Assembly (NCBI GenBank): GCA_007119305.1 | Contig: SKPY01000146.1 | Span: 1 to 5,184, forward strand | Source: Nitriliruptorales bacterium | GTDB lineage: Bacteria; Actinomycetota; Nitriliruptoria; Euzebyales; Egibacteraceae | DNA length: 5,184 nt | Direction of reading: 5' to 3' | In this document: piece after piece, positions 1 to 5,184 of the stretch | How positions within the stretch are numbered: the first letter of the stretch is position 1 | Layout of the letters: each line of letters begins with the position of its first letter | Position numbers and translations under genes: made by a program | The notes under the pieces: model-generated | Databases searched by the model: none | The model's input: only the letters and a program-made list of their open reading frames with translations | What the model was told of the DNA's origin: nothing

Positions 1-608
1 CGAGCAAGTACCCCCACGAGCTGTCCGGGGGGCAGGCCCGCCGGGTCAACATCGCCCGCGCGTTGGCGCTGCGGCCCGAGTTCATCGTCGCCGACGAGCC
101 GTCGGCGGGACTCGACGTCTCGGCTGCCGCCAGCGTCCTCAACCTCATGAAGGACCTGGCCCGCGACCTCGGCCTGACCTACCTCATCGTCACCCACGAC
201 CTCAACCTCGTGGGCTACATCGCCGACCGGATCGCGCTCATGTACCTGGGACGGCTCGTCGCCGTCGGCCCGACCGAGCGGATCTTCGACCAGCCCCTCC
301 ATCCCTACACCCGGGGCCTGCTGGAGGCGGTCGCGACCCCCGATCCCGACCAGACGACCGCCCCGCACCGCCTCCTGCTGGCGGGTGAGATCCCGAGCCC
401 GAAGAACCCGCCGGCGGGCTGCCGGTTCCACACCCGGTGCCGGTACGCACGTCGGCCCAGCTGCCTCGAGACGCCCCACCTCGACCACGCCGGAGACGGC
501 CACATGGTCGCCTGCCACCACTGGCGTGAGATCGCCGTCGATCCTGAAGAGGCCGCGCGCATGGCCTCCCCCGAGCTCGCCGTGCACGCGCAGGAGCCCG
601 CCGAATGA
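1..608 (+). CDS. Peptide (Opp/Dpp-type) ABC importer, ATP-binding subunit, C-terminal part (5' end outside window)
   Basis: Nucleotide-binding subunit of an oligopeptide/dipeptide importer; it would hydrolyse ATP on the inner face of the membrane to drive substrate uptake. The frame is open from base 3. It shows the ABC signature LSGGQ (21-35), a Walker B segment FIVADEP with the catalytic Glu at 96-98, the D-loop SAGLD, and the H-loop His (195-197) in IVTHDL. The oligopeptide-family C-terminal extension follows, with HPYTRGLL near 300-325 and a cysteine-rich stretch (Cys codons at 420, 438, 462 and 513). Walker A and the Q-loop lie upstream of the window. The stop TGA (606-608) overlaps the ATG of the next gene, so the two are in one operon and probably translationally coupled. 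I cannot tell whether it is the DppD-like or DppF-like subunit, and the substrate is not readable from this piece. The family call is firm. Confidence 0.95.
   Translation, partial: SKYPHELSGGQARRVNIARALALRPEFIVADEPSAGLDVSAAASVLNLMKDLARDLGLTYLIVTHDLNLVGYIADRIALMYLGRLVAVGPTERIFDQPLHPYTRGLLEAVATPDPDQTTAPHRLLLAGEIPSPKNPPAGCRFHTRCRYARRPSCLETPHLDHAGDGHMVACHHWREIAVDPEEAARMASPELAVHAQEPAE
592..596 (+). promoter_or_regulatory. Ribosome binding site of the S15 hydrolase
   Basis: AGGAG lies 8 bases before the ATG at 605, inside the last codons of the ABC ATPase. It supports 605 as the true start, and together with the ATGA stop/start overlap it points to coupled translation of transporter and hydrolase. 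Confidence 0.8.
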
Positions 609-2641
609 CCACCACCGACCGCCCCGGCTCTGCCCTGCAACGCCGCCCCGTGCGGATGCTCGACCACGTCTGGATCCCGCTGTCCGACGGGACACGGCTC
701 GCCGCCCGGCTCTGGCTGCCCGAGGATGCCGACGCCCATCCGGTGCCCGCGATCCTCGAGTACATCCCCTACCGCAAGAACGACGCCACCGCGCGGCGGG
801 ACATGGCCCGCCAGTCACAGCTCGCCGAGCACGGCTACGCGGCAGCACGGGTCGACCTGCGCGGGTCGGGCGACTCCGACGGGTTGCTGCTCGACGAGTA
901 CCTGCAGCAGGAGCTCGACGACGCCTGCGAGGTGATCGCCTGGCTCGCGGCCCAGCCCTGGTGCACCGGCGCGGTCGGCATGACCGGCATCTCGTGGGGC
1001 GGCTTCAACGCCCTCCAGGTCGCGGCCCTGCGGCCGCCGGCGCTGAAGGCCATCATCAGCGTGTGCTCGACCGACGACCGCTACGCCGACGACGTGCACT
1101 ACCACGGCGGCTGCGTCGTCGGATCGGACATGCTGCCGTGGGCCTCGCACATGCTCGCCTGGGGCGCCCGCCCCCCCGACCCGGCCAACGTCGGCGACAG
1201 GTGGCGGGAGGCGTGGCTGGAGCGCCTCGACGTCGACCCGTTCGTGGAGACCTGGCTGGCCCACCAGCGCCGTGACGCCTACTGGAAGCACGCGTCGGTG
1301 TGCGAGGACCTCGACGCGCTGGACTGCGCCGTCTACATGGTGGGCGGCTGGGATGACGCCTACCGCGACGCCGTCCTGCGGGTCCTCGCGGGCTACCACG
1401 GTCCGCGCAAGGGCCTGATCGGGCCGTGGGGCCACGTCTACCCGGACACCGGCGCCCCGGGCGCGCCGATCGACTTCACCGGGGAGGCGGTCCGGTTCTG
1501 GGACCACTGGCTCAAGGGCGTCGACACCGGGATCATGGACGAGCCGACGCTGCGGGTCTTCCTGCGGGAGACCGTCGACGACCCGCCGGCGCGCACCGAG
1601 CGCGTCGGCGTGTGGGTGACCGAGCCGTCCTGGCCCTCCGCGTCGGTGTCCCTCCAGCGGTGGGGGCTCCGCCCCGACAGCGGCCTGGCCCCCGGCGGCG
1701 CCTCCCCGGCTCGGGGCGACGGCGGCGCGGTCCGCCACCGGATCCTCGGCAGCCAGACGGCCGGACTCGAGGCCGGGGCATACATGGGGGGAGGGGTCGT
1801 CGAGGACCTCGCCGGCGACCAGCGCCGCGAGGACGGCCTGTCGCTGTGCTACACGTCCACACCGCTCGCAGCGCCGCTGACCATCCTCGGGGAGGCCGAG
1901 GTCGAGCTCGACCTCGCCGTCGACCGGCCCCTGGCCCTCGTCGCCGTCCGCCTGTGCGAGGTGACGCCGACCGGCGCGTCACGGCTGGTCGCCCGGGGGC
2001 TCGCGAACCTCACCCACCGGCACAGCCACGAGCACCCCGAGCCGATGACGCCGGGGGAGCGCACTGTGGTCACCGTGAGCCTGTCCGCCGTCGGCCACAC
2101 CTTCAGCACCGGCAGCCGCATCCGCGTCGCGGTCTCACCGACCTACTGGCCGTGGGCCTGGCCGTCCCCGGAGCCCGTCACGCTGTCGCTGGTGCCGAGC
2201 GGCAGTGCCCTCGTGCTGCCCGTGCGCGCCTCGCGGAAGGGTGAGGAGCGACCGCGGTTCGTGCTCGCAGACCATGACCCCCAGGTGCAGCTCACCGGCG
2301 GCGGGCACCGCCAGGTCACCCACGACTGGATCACCGGCCGGTCCGCGGTCACCGCCTGGTTGGACGGCGACCGGGTCGTGCTGCCCGGCGGCCTCGAGCT
2401 CACCGAGTCATGGCGTGATGTCTTCTCGATCGTCGAGGGCGATCCGCTGTCCGCACAGGTGCGCTGCGAGCGCGTCTCGCGCCTCGCTCGGGGCGACTGG
2501 CGGATCCGCGTGGAGGCCGTGGCGACGATGTCCGCCGACGCCACGGCCTTCCGCATCACCAACGAGCTCGACGCCTACGAGGGCGACACGCGGGTCGCGA
2601 TCCGGCGGTGGCACCGTGAGATCCCCCGCGACCACGTCTGA
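605..2641 (+). CDS. CocE/NonD family hydrolase (X-Pro dipeptidyl-peptidase, peptidase family S15)
   Basis: Serine hydrolase of 678 residues in the S15/CocE superfamily, whose members cleave peptide, amide or ester bonds. The nucleophile elbow GISWGG places Ser130. GGWDD gives the acid, most likely Asp251 (equivalent to CocE GGWYD), and GPWGH gives His277. Tyr56 in EYIPYRK is the probable oxyanion-hole tyrosine. Layout: alpha/beta core about 1-155 and 240-310, helical cap about 155-240, jelly-roll (X-Pro_C type) about 314-550. A further beta-rich tail of roughly 125 residues is absent from the 574-residue cocaine esterase, but I recall it from longer CocE/NonD proteins. No signal peptide or membrane segment is visible, so it is probably cytoplasmic. 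It overlaps the importer ATPase gene by 4 bases, which suggests it acts on the imported substrate. Family and catalytic residues are secure; whether it is a true X-Pro peptidase, an esterase or an amidase is open. Confidence 0.93.
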   Translation: MTTTDRPGSALQRRPVRMLDHVWIPLSDGTRLAARLWLPEDADAHPVPAILEYIPYRKNDATARRDMARQSQLAEHGYAAARVDLRGSGDSDGLLLDEYLQQELDDACEVIAWLAAQPWCTGAVGMTGISWGGFNALQVAALRPPALKAIISVCSTDDRYADDVHYHGGCVVGSDMLPWASHMLAWGARPPDPANVGDRWREAWLERLDVDPFVETWLAHQRRDAYWKHASVCEDLDALDCAVYMVGGWDDAYRDAVLRVLAGYHGPRKGLIGPWGHVYPDTGAPGAPIDFTGEAVRFWDHWLKGVDTGIMDEPTLRVFLRETVDDPPARTERVGVWVTEPSWPSASVSLQRWGLRPDSGLAPGGASPARGDGGAVRHRILGSQTAGLEAGAYMGGGVVEDLAGDQRREDGLSLCYTSTPLAAPLTILGEAEVELDLAVDRPLALVAVRLCEVTPTGASRLVARGLANLTHRHSHEHPEPMTPGERTVVTVSLSAVGHTFSTGSRIRVAVSPTYWPWAWPSPEPVTLSLVPSGSALVLPVRASRKGEERPRFVLADHDPQVQLTGGGHRQVTHDWITGRSAVTAWLDGDRVVLPGGLELTESWRDVFSIVEGDPLSAQVRCERVSRLARGDWRIRVEAVATMSADATAFRITNELDAYEGDTRVAIRRWHREIPRDHV

Positions 2642-2693
2642 TCCGCTCAGCATCTCCATGACGGTCGCTGACGCGACCGCCACAACCGGATAA
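2642..2693 (+). terminator. First hairpin after the importer/hydrolase operon
   Basis: Starting 20 bases after the stop codon, CGGTCGC (2662-2668) and GCGACCG (2673-2679) form a perfect 7-bp stem with a TGAC loop. A weaker outer pairing ATCCG (2641-2645) with CGGAT (2687-2691) could enclose it. No T-run follows, so as a terminator it would be atypical or work with the next hairpin. The position at the operon end is the main support. Confidence 0.4.
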
Positions 2694-2739
2694 AAGGAGA
2701 ATGCGACCGCGGCGCTGGCGCTTGGGTCGCATTCCCTTG
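2692..2739 (-). terminator. Terminator hairpin between convergent genes, best for the minus strand
   Basis: GAATGCGACC (2699-2708) pairs perfectly with GGTCGCATTC (2725-2734) around a 16-base loop. With one bulged A (2698) the stem can be extended by AAGG/CCTT to 14 bp. Read on the minus strand it starts directly after the methyltransferase stop codon (2740-2742) and is followed by TCCTTTTATCC, a usable U-rich tail. Read on the plus strand the tail is not U-rich, but the stem may still help stop the converging hydrolase transcript. Confidence 0.75.
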
Positions 2740-3441
2740 TCAGGGTCGGAGGGGGCGGGCACCGGGCGCTGGGGCCGCACGCCGGGACAACCAGTAGGAG
2801 GTCTTGGCCACGCGGCGTATGCCCAGCGTGCGGATCGCTCGATCATCCGACGCCTCGACCGAGCGGCTGACGATCTCGACGGAGAACGCTCGTCCGAGCC
2901 GACGCTCGAGCTCGTCGGGCGCCAACACGACGCTGTGGGTCTTGGCCGCGAGCCAGGCCGGCGAGAACACGCGGGGGGGCTCCGGCAGGACCCACTGGAA
3001 CTGGTAGACGTTGGCGTCCTCGGAGGCGAGGCGCTCGACCGTGTCGGTGTAGCGGCGGCGGGCACGCTCGCCGGCCAGGCTCATCAGCAGCCCCCGGTCG
3101 ACGATGAGGTCGAAGGGGCCGGCGGCCTCGTCGAGTGCGGTGAGGTCCATGACGCGGAACTCGACCGGCACTCCAGCGGCCGCGGCCTTCTGCTGCGCCT
3201 GCTTGATCGCCCGTTCAGCCACGTCGACCCCGGTGACCTCGAACCCGCGGCGCGCGAGCGCGATCGCGTTGTCGCCCGTGCCACAGCCGAGGTCGACCGC
3301 GCGTCCAGGGCCGCGTACTGCGCGCTCGTCGAGGACGCGGAGCAGCACGGGGTCGGCTGCACCCAGCTCCCAGGATGGCTGCCCGCGGTACAGCACGTTC
3401 CAGAACCTGGTCCGTGCGCTCCCAAGGGGTCCGCCAGCCAC
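2740..3441 (-). CDS. Class I SAM-dependent methyltransferase
   Basis: A soluble protein of 233 residues expected to transfer a methyl group from S-adenosylmethionine to an unknown acceptor. The N-terminal YRGQPSWELG matches the entry helix of small Methyltransf_11/25-like enzymes. Motif I is VDLGCGTGD (Asp50 to Asp57), the acidic residue after strand 2 is Asp73 in TGVDVAERA, Asp99 in FRVMDL is the adenine-contacting position, and strand 4 is FDLIVDRGLL (110-119). The start is GTG at 3441, one base past the stop of the upstream LiaF-like gene, with no clear Shine-Dalgarno sequence, so translation probably depends on reinitiation. No other good start is seen, since the conserved entry helix begins soon after. 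Relatives I recall often have His in DRGxxH; here the segment reads DRGLLMSL. Fold and cofactor are sure; the substrate is not known. Confidence 0.9.
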   Translation of the reverse strand: MAGGPLGSARTRFWNVLYRGQPSWELGAADPVLLRVLDERAVRGPGRAVDLGCGTGDNAIALARRGFEVTGVDVAERAIKQAQQKAAAAGVPVEFRVMDLTALDEAAGPFDLIVDRGLLMSLAGERARRRYTDTVERLASEDANVYQFQWVLPEPPRVFSPAWLAAKTHSVVLAPDELERRLGRAFSVEIVSRSVEASDDRAIRTLGIRRVAKTSYWLSRRAAPAPGARPLRP

Positions 3442-3442
3442 G

Positions 3443-4102
3443 CTACTGGCGCACGGTCACGTCGCCGAAGATGCTGAAGCCGCGCACGCGCAGCAGCGGC
3501 GCGTCGGCCTCCGCGGGGTGCGGGGGCGGTCGGTGCTCCACGTCGGCGAACACGCTGCTCGCCGCCAGCACTACCCGCCAGTCGGCAGGGACCGTGACGT
3601 CGACGTCGCCGAAGAGCACCGTCACGTCGACGGTCATGTCCTCGCTGGGCTTGGCGTCGCGCAGGTCGAGGTCGACGTCGCCGAACACCGAGGTGAGCGA
3701 GACCTGCTCGAGCTCCACGGCGGCGGCGCGCACCGCCCGGTCCTCGAACACCGCGGTCGCGCTGATGCGCGCGTCCTCGACCTCCTGCGAGCGCCTGGAG
3801 CCGGGCCGCACCAGCAGCCAGGCCCCCACGGCGATGAGCGCGACCGGCCACACGATGCGGGCGTCGAGCGCCACGACGTCGGTGGTGGCGGCGAGCAGCA
3901 CGACGCCGAGGACGAGGAAGACGAGCGGGCCCGTGCCGAGCCGGCGCTGCTCGACCGCGAGGGCGACCCCGATCGCGACGAACACGAGCGGCCACCAGCT
4001 CCCCACGAGCGCGCCGGGTGCGTCCACGACGCCGACCTCGCCGAGGAGGAACACGACGCCCACGGCAACGAGCGCCAGGCCCGCGACCACCCGCCCGATC
4101 AT
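3443..4102 (-). CDS. LiaF-like four-helix membrane protein with FGD-repeat C-terminal domain (cell-wall-active antibiotic response family)
   Basis: A membrane protein of 219 residues. Four hydrophobic segments at about 3-26, 33-50, 58-79 and 82-98 are followed by a polar linker and a beta-strand-rich cytoplasmic or surface domain. That domain repeats an F-x-D turn: F119-E-D, F140-G-D, F164-G-D, F185-A-D and F212-G-D, as in the LiaF/YvqF C-terminal domain (PF09922 type). Firmicute LiaF restrains a cell-envelope-stress two-component system; no kinase or regulator gene lies in this window, so the role here is inferred only. I chose ATG 4102 because GAAAGG stands 7 bases upstream and the first helix starts at once. 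The open frame continues upstream to 4342, but that part is a degenerate kinase fragment, not LiaF sequence. The methyltransferase follows after one base, in the same operon. Confidence 0.88.
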   Translation of the reverse strand: MIGRVVAGLALVAVGVVFLLGEVGVVDAPGALVGSWWPLVFVAIGVALAVEQRRLGTGPLVFLVLGVVLLAATTDVVALDARIVWPVALIAVGAWLLVRPGSRRSQEVEDARISATAVFEDRAVRAAAVELEQVSLTSVFGDVDLDLRDAKPSEDMTVDVTVLFGDVDVTVPADWRVVLAASSVFADVEHRPPPHPAEADAPLLRVRGFSIFGDVTVRQ

Positions 4103-4109
4103 CGGCTCG

Positions 4110-4115
4110 CCTTTC
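4110..4115 (-). promoter_or_regulatory. Ribosome binding site of the LiaF-like gene
   Basis: On the minus strand GAAAGG is followed by 7 bases and then ATG at 4102-4100. It decides the start against the longer in-frame reading from GTG 4342, which would add about 80 residues of kinase-like sequence. Confidence 0.75.
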
Positions 4116-4134
4116 GTCCCAGTGCTCCGCTCAC

Positions 4135-4140
4135 ATCGTA
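4135..4140 (-). promoter_or_regulatory. Possible -10 element for the LiaF-like/methyltransferase operon
   Basis: The minus strand reads TACGAT, a TAnnnT-type -10 hexamer, 32 bases before the start codon at 4102. This would give a short leader of about 25 bases holding the ribosome binding site. The region 17-18 bases further upstream has no TTGACA-like hexamer, as is common in high-GC actinobacterial promoters. The call rests on one short match. Confidence 0.35.
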
Positions 4141-4194
4141 GCCAGGCCGCCGTACCCGTCTCCCGCTCACGGATCGCGCACCTCGGTGCAGCAC

Positions 4195-4504
4195 GTCGAG
4201 CAGCACGCTCGGCCCGCTCGAACGCGTCTAGCTTGTCGGTCACGCCGAAGTCGATGAGCCCCAGGGGCCCGTCGTCGCACAGCAGGACGTTGCCCGGGTG
4301 CAGGTCGCCGTGGAAGCGGCCGCCGGACAGCATCGCGACCACCTGGGAGGCGCACAGCGCGGCGGTAAGAAGCGGGCGTCCACGACGCGCTCACGCGAGC
4401 CAGCCACCGCGCGCCGGCGAACACCACCACCCGGGCGAGGTTGCCCAGTAGCGCCAGCACGGCTCCACAGCCGTGCGGCACGGCAGCGCAGCCAGCAGCA
4501 GCAT
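4195..4504 (-). pseudogene. Remnant of an AarF/ABC1/UbiB-type atypical kinase gene
   Basis: The minus strand at 4378-4200 encodes a clear ABC1-kinase core: LLTAALCASQVVAML, then HGDLHPGN (4289-4312, catalytic-loop Asp), then GLIDFG (DFG at 4244-4252). Full members of this family, linked to quinone/isoprenoid lipid metabolism, run to roughly 430-560 residues. Here the N-terminal KxGQ region and everything after DFG are missing. Upstream, ATG 4504 has a Shine-Dalgarno AGGGAG (4510-4515), but its frame meets TGA at 4392-4394. Plausible coding continues in other frames: a hydrophobic stretch GAVLALLGNLARVVVFAGAR in a second and RERVVDARFL in a third. The pattern fits a real start, an internal deletion and at least two frameshifts. 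The remaining frame runs open into the LiaF-like gene. Sequencing error could explain the frameshifts but not the missing length. Confidence 0.72.
4457..4484. repeat. Operator-like cluster of palindromes
   Basis: GCACGGCT (4457-4464) and AGCCGTGC (4469-4476) form a perfect 8-bp inverted repeat around CCAC. The right arm overlaps a second palindrome, CCGTGC-G-GCACGG (4471-4483). As a result GCACGGC occurs twice in direct orientation 21 bases apart (4457 and 4478), with an inverted copy between. It lies in the start region of the broken kinase gene. It could be a regulator site or an RNA hairpin; palindromes are also frequent by chance in such GC-rich DNA. Confidence 0.35.
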
Positions 4505-4806
4505 CCTGTCTCCCTCGTCGGTTCGGCGCGCGCGTGCGCTTCCGTCCGGGGCGCGTCGTGCGGGTCAGTAGAGCCGCAGGCCGGCCTCGATCGCAAGGGC
4601 CCACCGTCCCTGCCGCAGGGGGACCGAACGCCGCTTGACGGCGGGTGTGCCGGAGCAGGCTGCCACGGGCATGCGACCTTGCCGTGGCGGGCCTGTCGCC
4701 TCTGTTCCCGCCGGGGCTGCGGCAGCAACTGTTGGGTATGTCCTCGTCGCTGCGCAGTCGGGTTCGCCGCCCGCTGCGCTGTGGGCGTCCTGGCACGGAG
4801 CGGGGT
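4505..4806. other. About 300 bases without a convincing gene, between the divergent kinase remnant and acyltransferase
   Basis: No reading frame here gives a protein I recognise. Frames on both strands are short, or rich in Cys, Arg and Pro as is typical of GC-rich shadows. Visible items are the kinase-remnant ribosome binding site (4510-4515), a TTGACG hexamer (4635-4640) without a matching -10 box, and an 8-bp stem with one bulge, CCACGGGCA (4663-4671) with TGCCGTGG (4680-4687). The frame of the acyltransferase stays open back to the TGA at 4636-4638. The stretch should contain the acyltransferase promoter, which I cannot locate. Confidence 0.5.
4797..4800 (+). promoter_or_regulatory. Ribosome binding site of the acyltransferase
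   Basis: GGAG stands 6 bases before GTG 4807 and favours that codon over the other in-frame candidates ATG 4738 and GTG 4819. Confidence 0.6.
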
Positions 4807-5184
4807 GTGCCTGACGCGGTGATCGAGCGCGCAACCCCCGACGATCTCATGCAGCTGGCCCTGGAGGGCAGCCCCACGCGCTGGCATGTCGGTGCGGTCC
4901 TCGTCCTGGACGCGGGCGTCGACCTGGCCTGGCTGTGCGGAGCGCTCGCGCAGCGCGTGCACGGCGTGCCGCGGCTGCGCCAGCGGCTGCACCGGACCCC
5001 GCCCGGGTGTGGCCGGCCCGTGTGGGTGGATGATCCCCGCTTCGACGTCCGCCGCCACGTCGCAGCGGTGCGTTGTCCGCCGCCCGGTGACGAGCAGGCG
5101 CTGCTTGACCTCGCGGCGAGGCGCATGGCGCTGCCGCTGCCGCGTGACCGGCCGCTGTGGTCCGCGACCCTCGTCACCGGGCTC
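4807..5184 (+). CDS. Wax ester synthase/diacylglycerol acyltransferase (WS/DGAT), N-terminal part (3' end outside window)
   Basis: The first 126 residues of an acyl-CoA-dependent acyltransferase that makes triacylglycerol or wax esters as storage lipid; full members have about 450-480 residues. Matching features in order: RATPDDLMQLALEGSPTRWHVGAVLVL (8-34) at the place of the usual LDASFL...E...MHVG opening, VPRLRQRL (54-61), GRPVWVDDPRFDVRRHV (69-85), PPGDEQALLDLAA (92-104), and RDRPLWSATLVTGL (113-126). The HHxxxDG acyltransfer motif normally comes 10-20 residues later, just past the edge. The start is GTG 4807, with GGAG 6 bases upstream. GTG 4819 would remove VPDA, and ATG 4738 would add 23 Arg/Ser-rich residues unlike the family. 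The canonical LDASF segment is replaced by DDLMQ, a divergence within an otherwise good match. It is transcribed away from the kinase remnant. Confidence 0.85.
   Translation, partial: MPDAVIERATPDDLMQLALEGSPTRWHVGAVLVLDAGVDLAWLCGALAQRVHGVPRLRQRLHRTPPGCGRPVWVDDPRFDVRRHVAAVRCPPPGDEQALLDLAARRMALPLPRDRPLWSATLVTGL

Noticed and set aside
815..1738. Long minus-strand reading frame of 307 codons opposite the hydrolase
   Set aside because: It lies wholly antisense to the well-supported S15 hydrolase and is rich in Arg, Gly, Ala and Val without any recognisable motif; such frames are expected in GC-rich coding DNA.
3104..4451. Long plus-strand reading frames (3104-4141 and 3375-4451)
   Set aside because: They are antisense to the methyltransferase and LiaF-like genes, low in complexity (runs of Arg, Ser, Thr, His), and start without ribosome binding sites.
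4635..4663. TTGACG as a -35 box for the acyltransferase
   Set aside because: No TAnnnT-like hexamer is found 16-18 bases downstream, and the distance to the start at 4807 is long.
4565..4834. Small minus-strand frame of 89 codons ending in RWALAIEAGLRLY
   Set aside because: The final residues look protein-like, but the rest is Ala/Pro/Arg filler, it overlaps the acyltransferase start, and no family is recognisable.
4167..5177. Minus-strand frame of 336 codons across the right arm
   Set aside because: Most of it is antisense to the acyltransferase and compositionally implausible; only the short hydrophobic stretch near 4380-4470 looks coding, and it is treated as part of the kinase remnant.
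1..5184. CRISPR arrays, tRNA or rRNA genes, transposases, phage genes
   Set aside because: No regularly spaced direct repeats, no tRNA cloverleaf or rRNA-like stretch, and no transposase or integrase motifs were seen on either strand.

Overview
The window is very G+C-rich with strongly GC-biased third codon positions. Its gene families (an Opp/Dpp-type peptide importer ATPase, a CocE/NonD-type S15 hydrolase, a four-helix LiaF-like protein and a wax ester synthase/diacylglycerol acyltransferase) suggest a high-GC actinobacterium or a close relative. This is inferred from gene content; no taxonomic marker is present.

Left arm (1-2641, + strand): the end of an operon. The C-terminal two thirds of a peptide-importer ATPase (LSGGQ signature to stop) overlaps by ATGA a complete 678-residue alpha/beta hydrolase with a Ser-Asp-His triad. 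The hydrolase has no visible signal peptide. The simple reading is that the importer brings in a peptide, amide or ester and the hydrolase cleaves it in the cytoplasm.

Centre (2642-4102): a short convergent gap holds two hairpins that share arm sequences, the second being a good terminator for the minus strand. Two minus-strand genes follow. Read in transcription order they are a four-helix LiaF-like membrane protein (start 4102) and, one base after its stop codon, a class I SAM-dependent methyltransferase. They form a two-gene operon with a likely promoter just upstream of 4102.

Right arm (4103-5184): a minus-strand remnant of an AarF/ABC1/UbiB-type atypical kinase, about 4195-4504. It keeps the HGDLHPGN and DFG motifs, but the reading frame is broken and most of the protein is missing. 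Its last reading frame runs without a stop into the LiaF-like gene, which invites a false fusion call. About 300 bases without a convincing gene follow, including the edge of an operator-like palindrome cluster. From 4807 to the right edge, on the + strand, lies the start of a wax ester synthase/diacylglycerol acyltransferase that is cut off just before its expected HHxxxDG motif.

I see no wholly new system. The points most worth a second look are the importer/hydrolase coupling, the kinase wreck and its in-frame run into the LiaF-like gene, the shared-arm hairpins at 2662-2738, and the acyltransferase start at the right edge.
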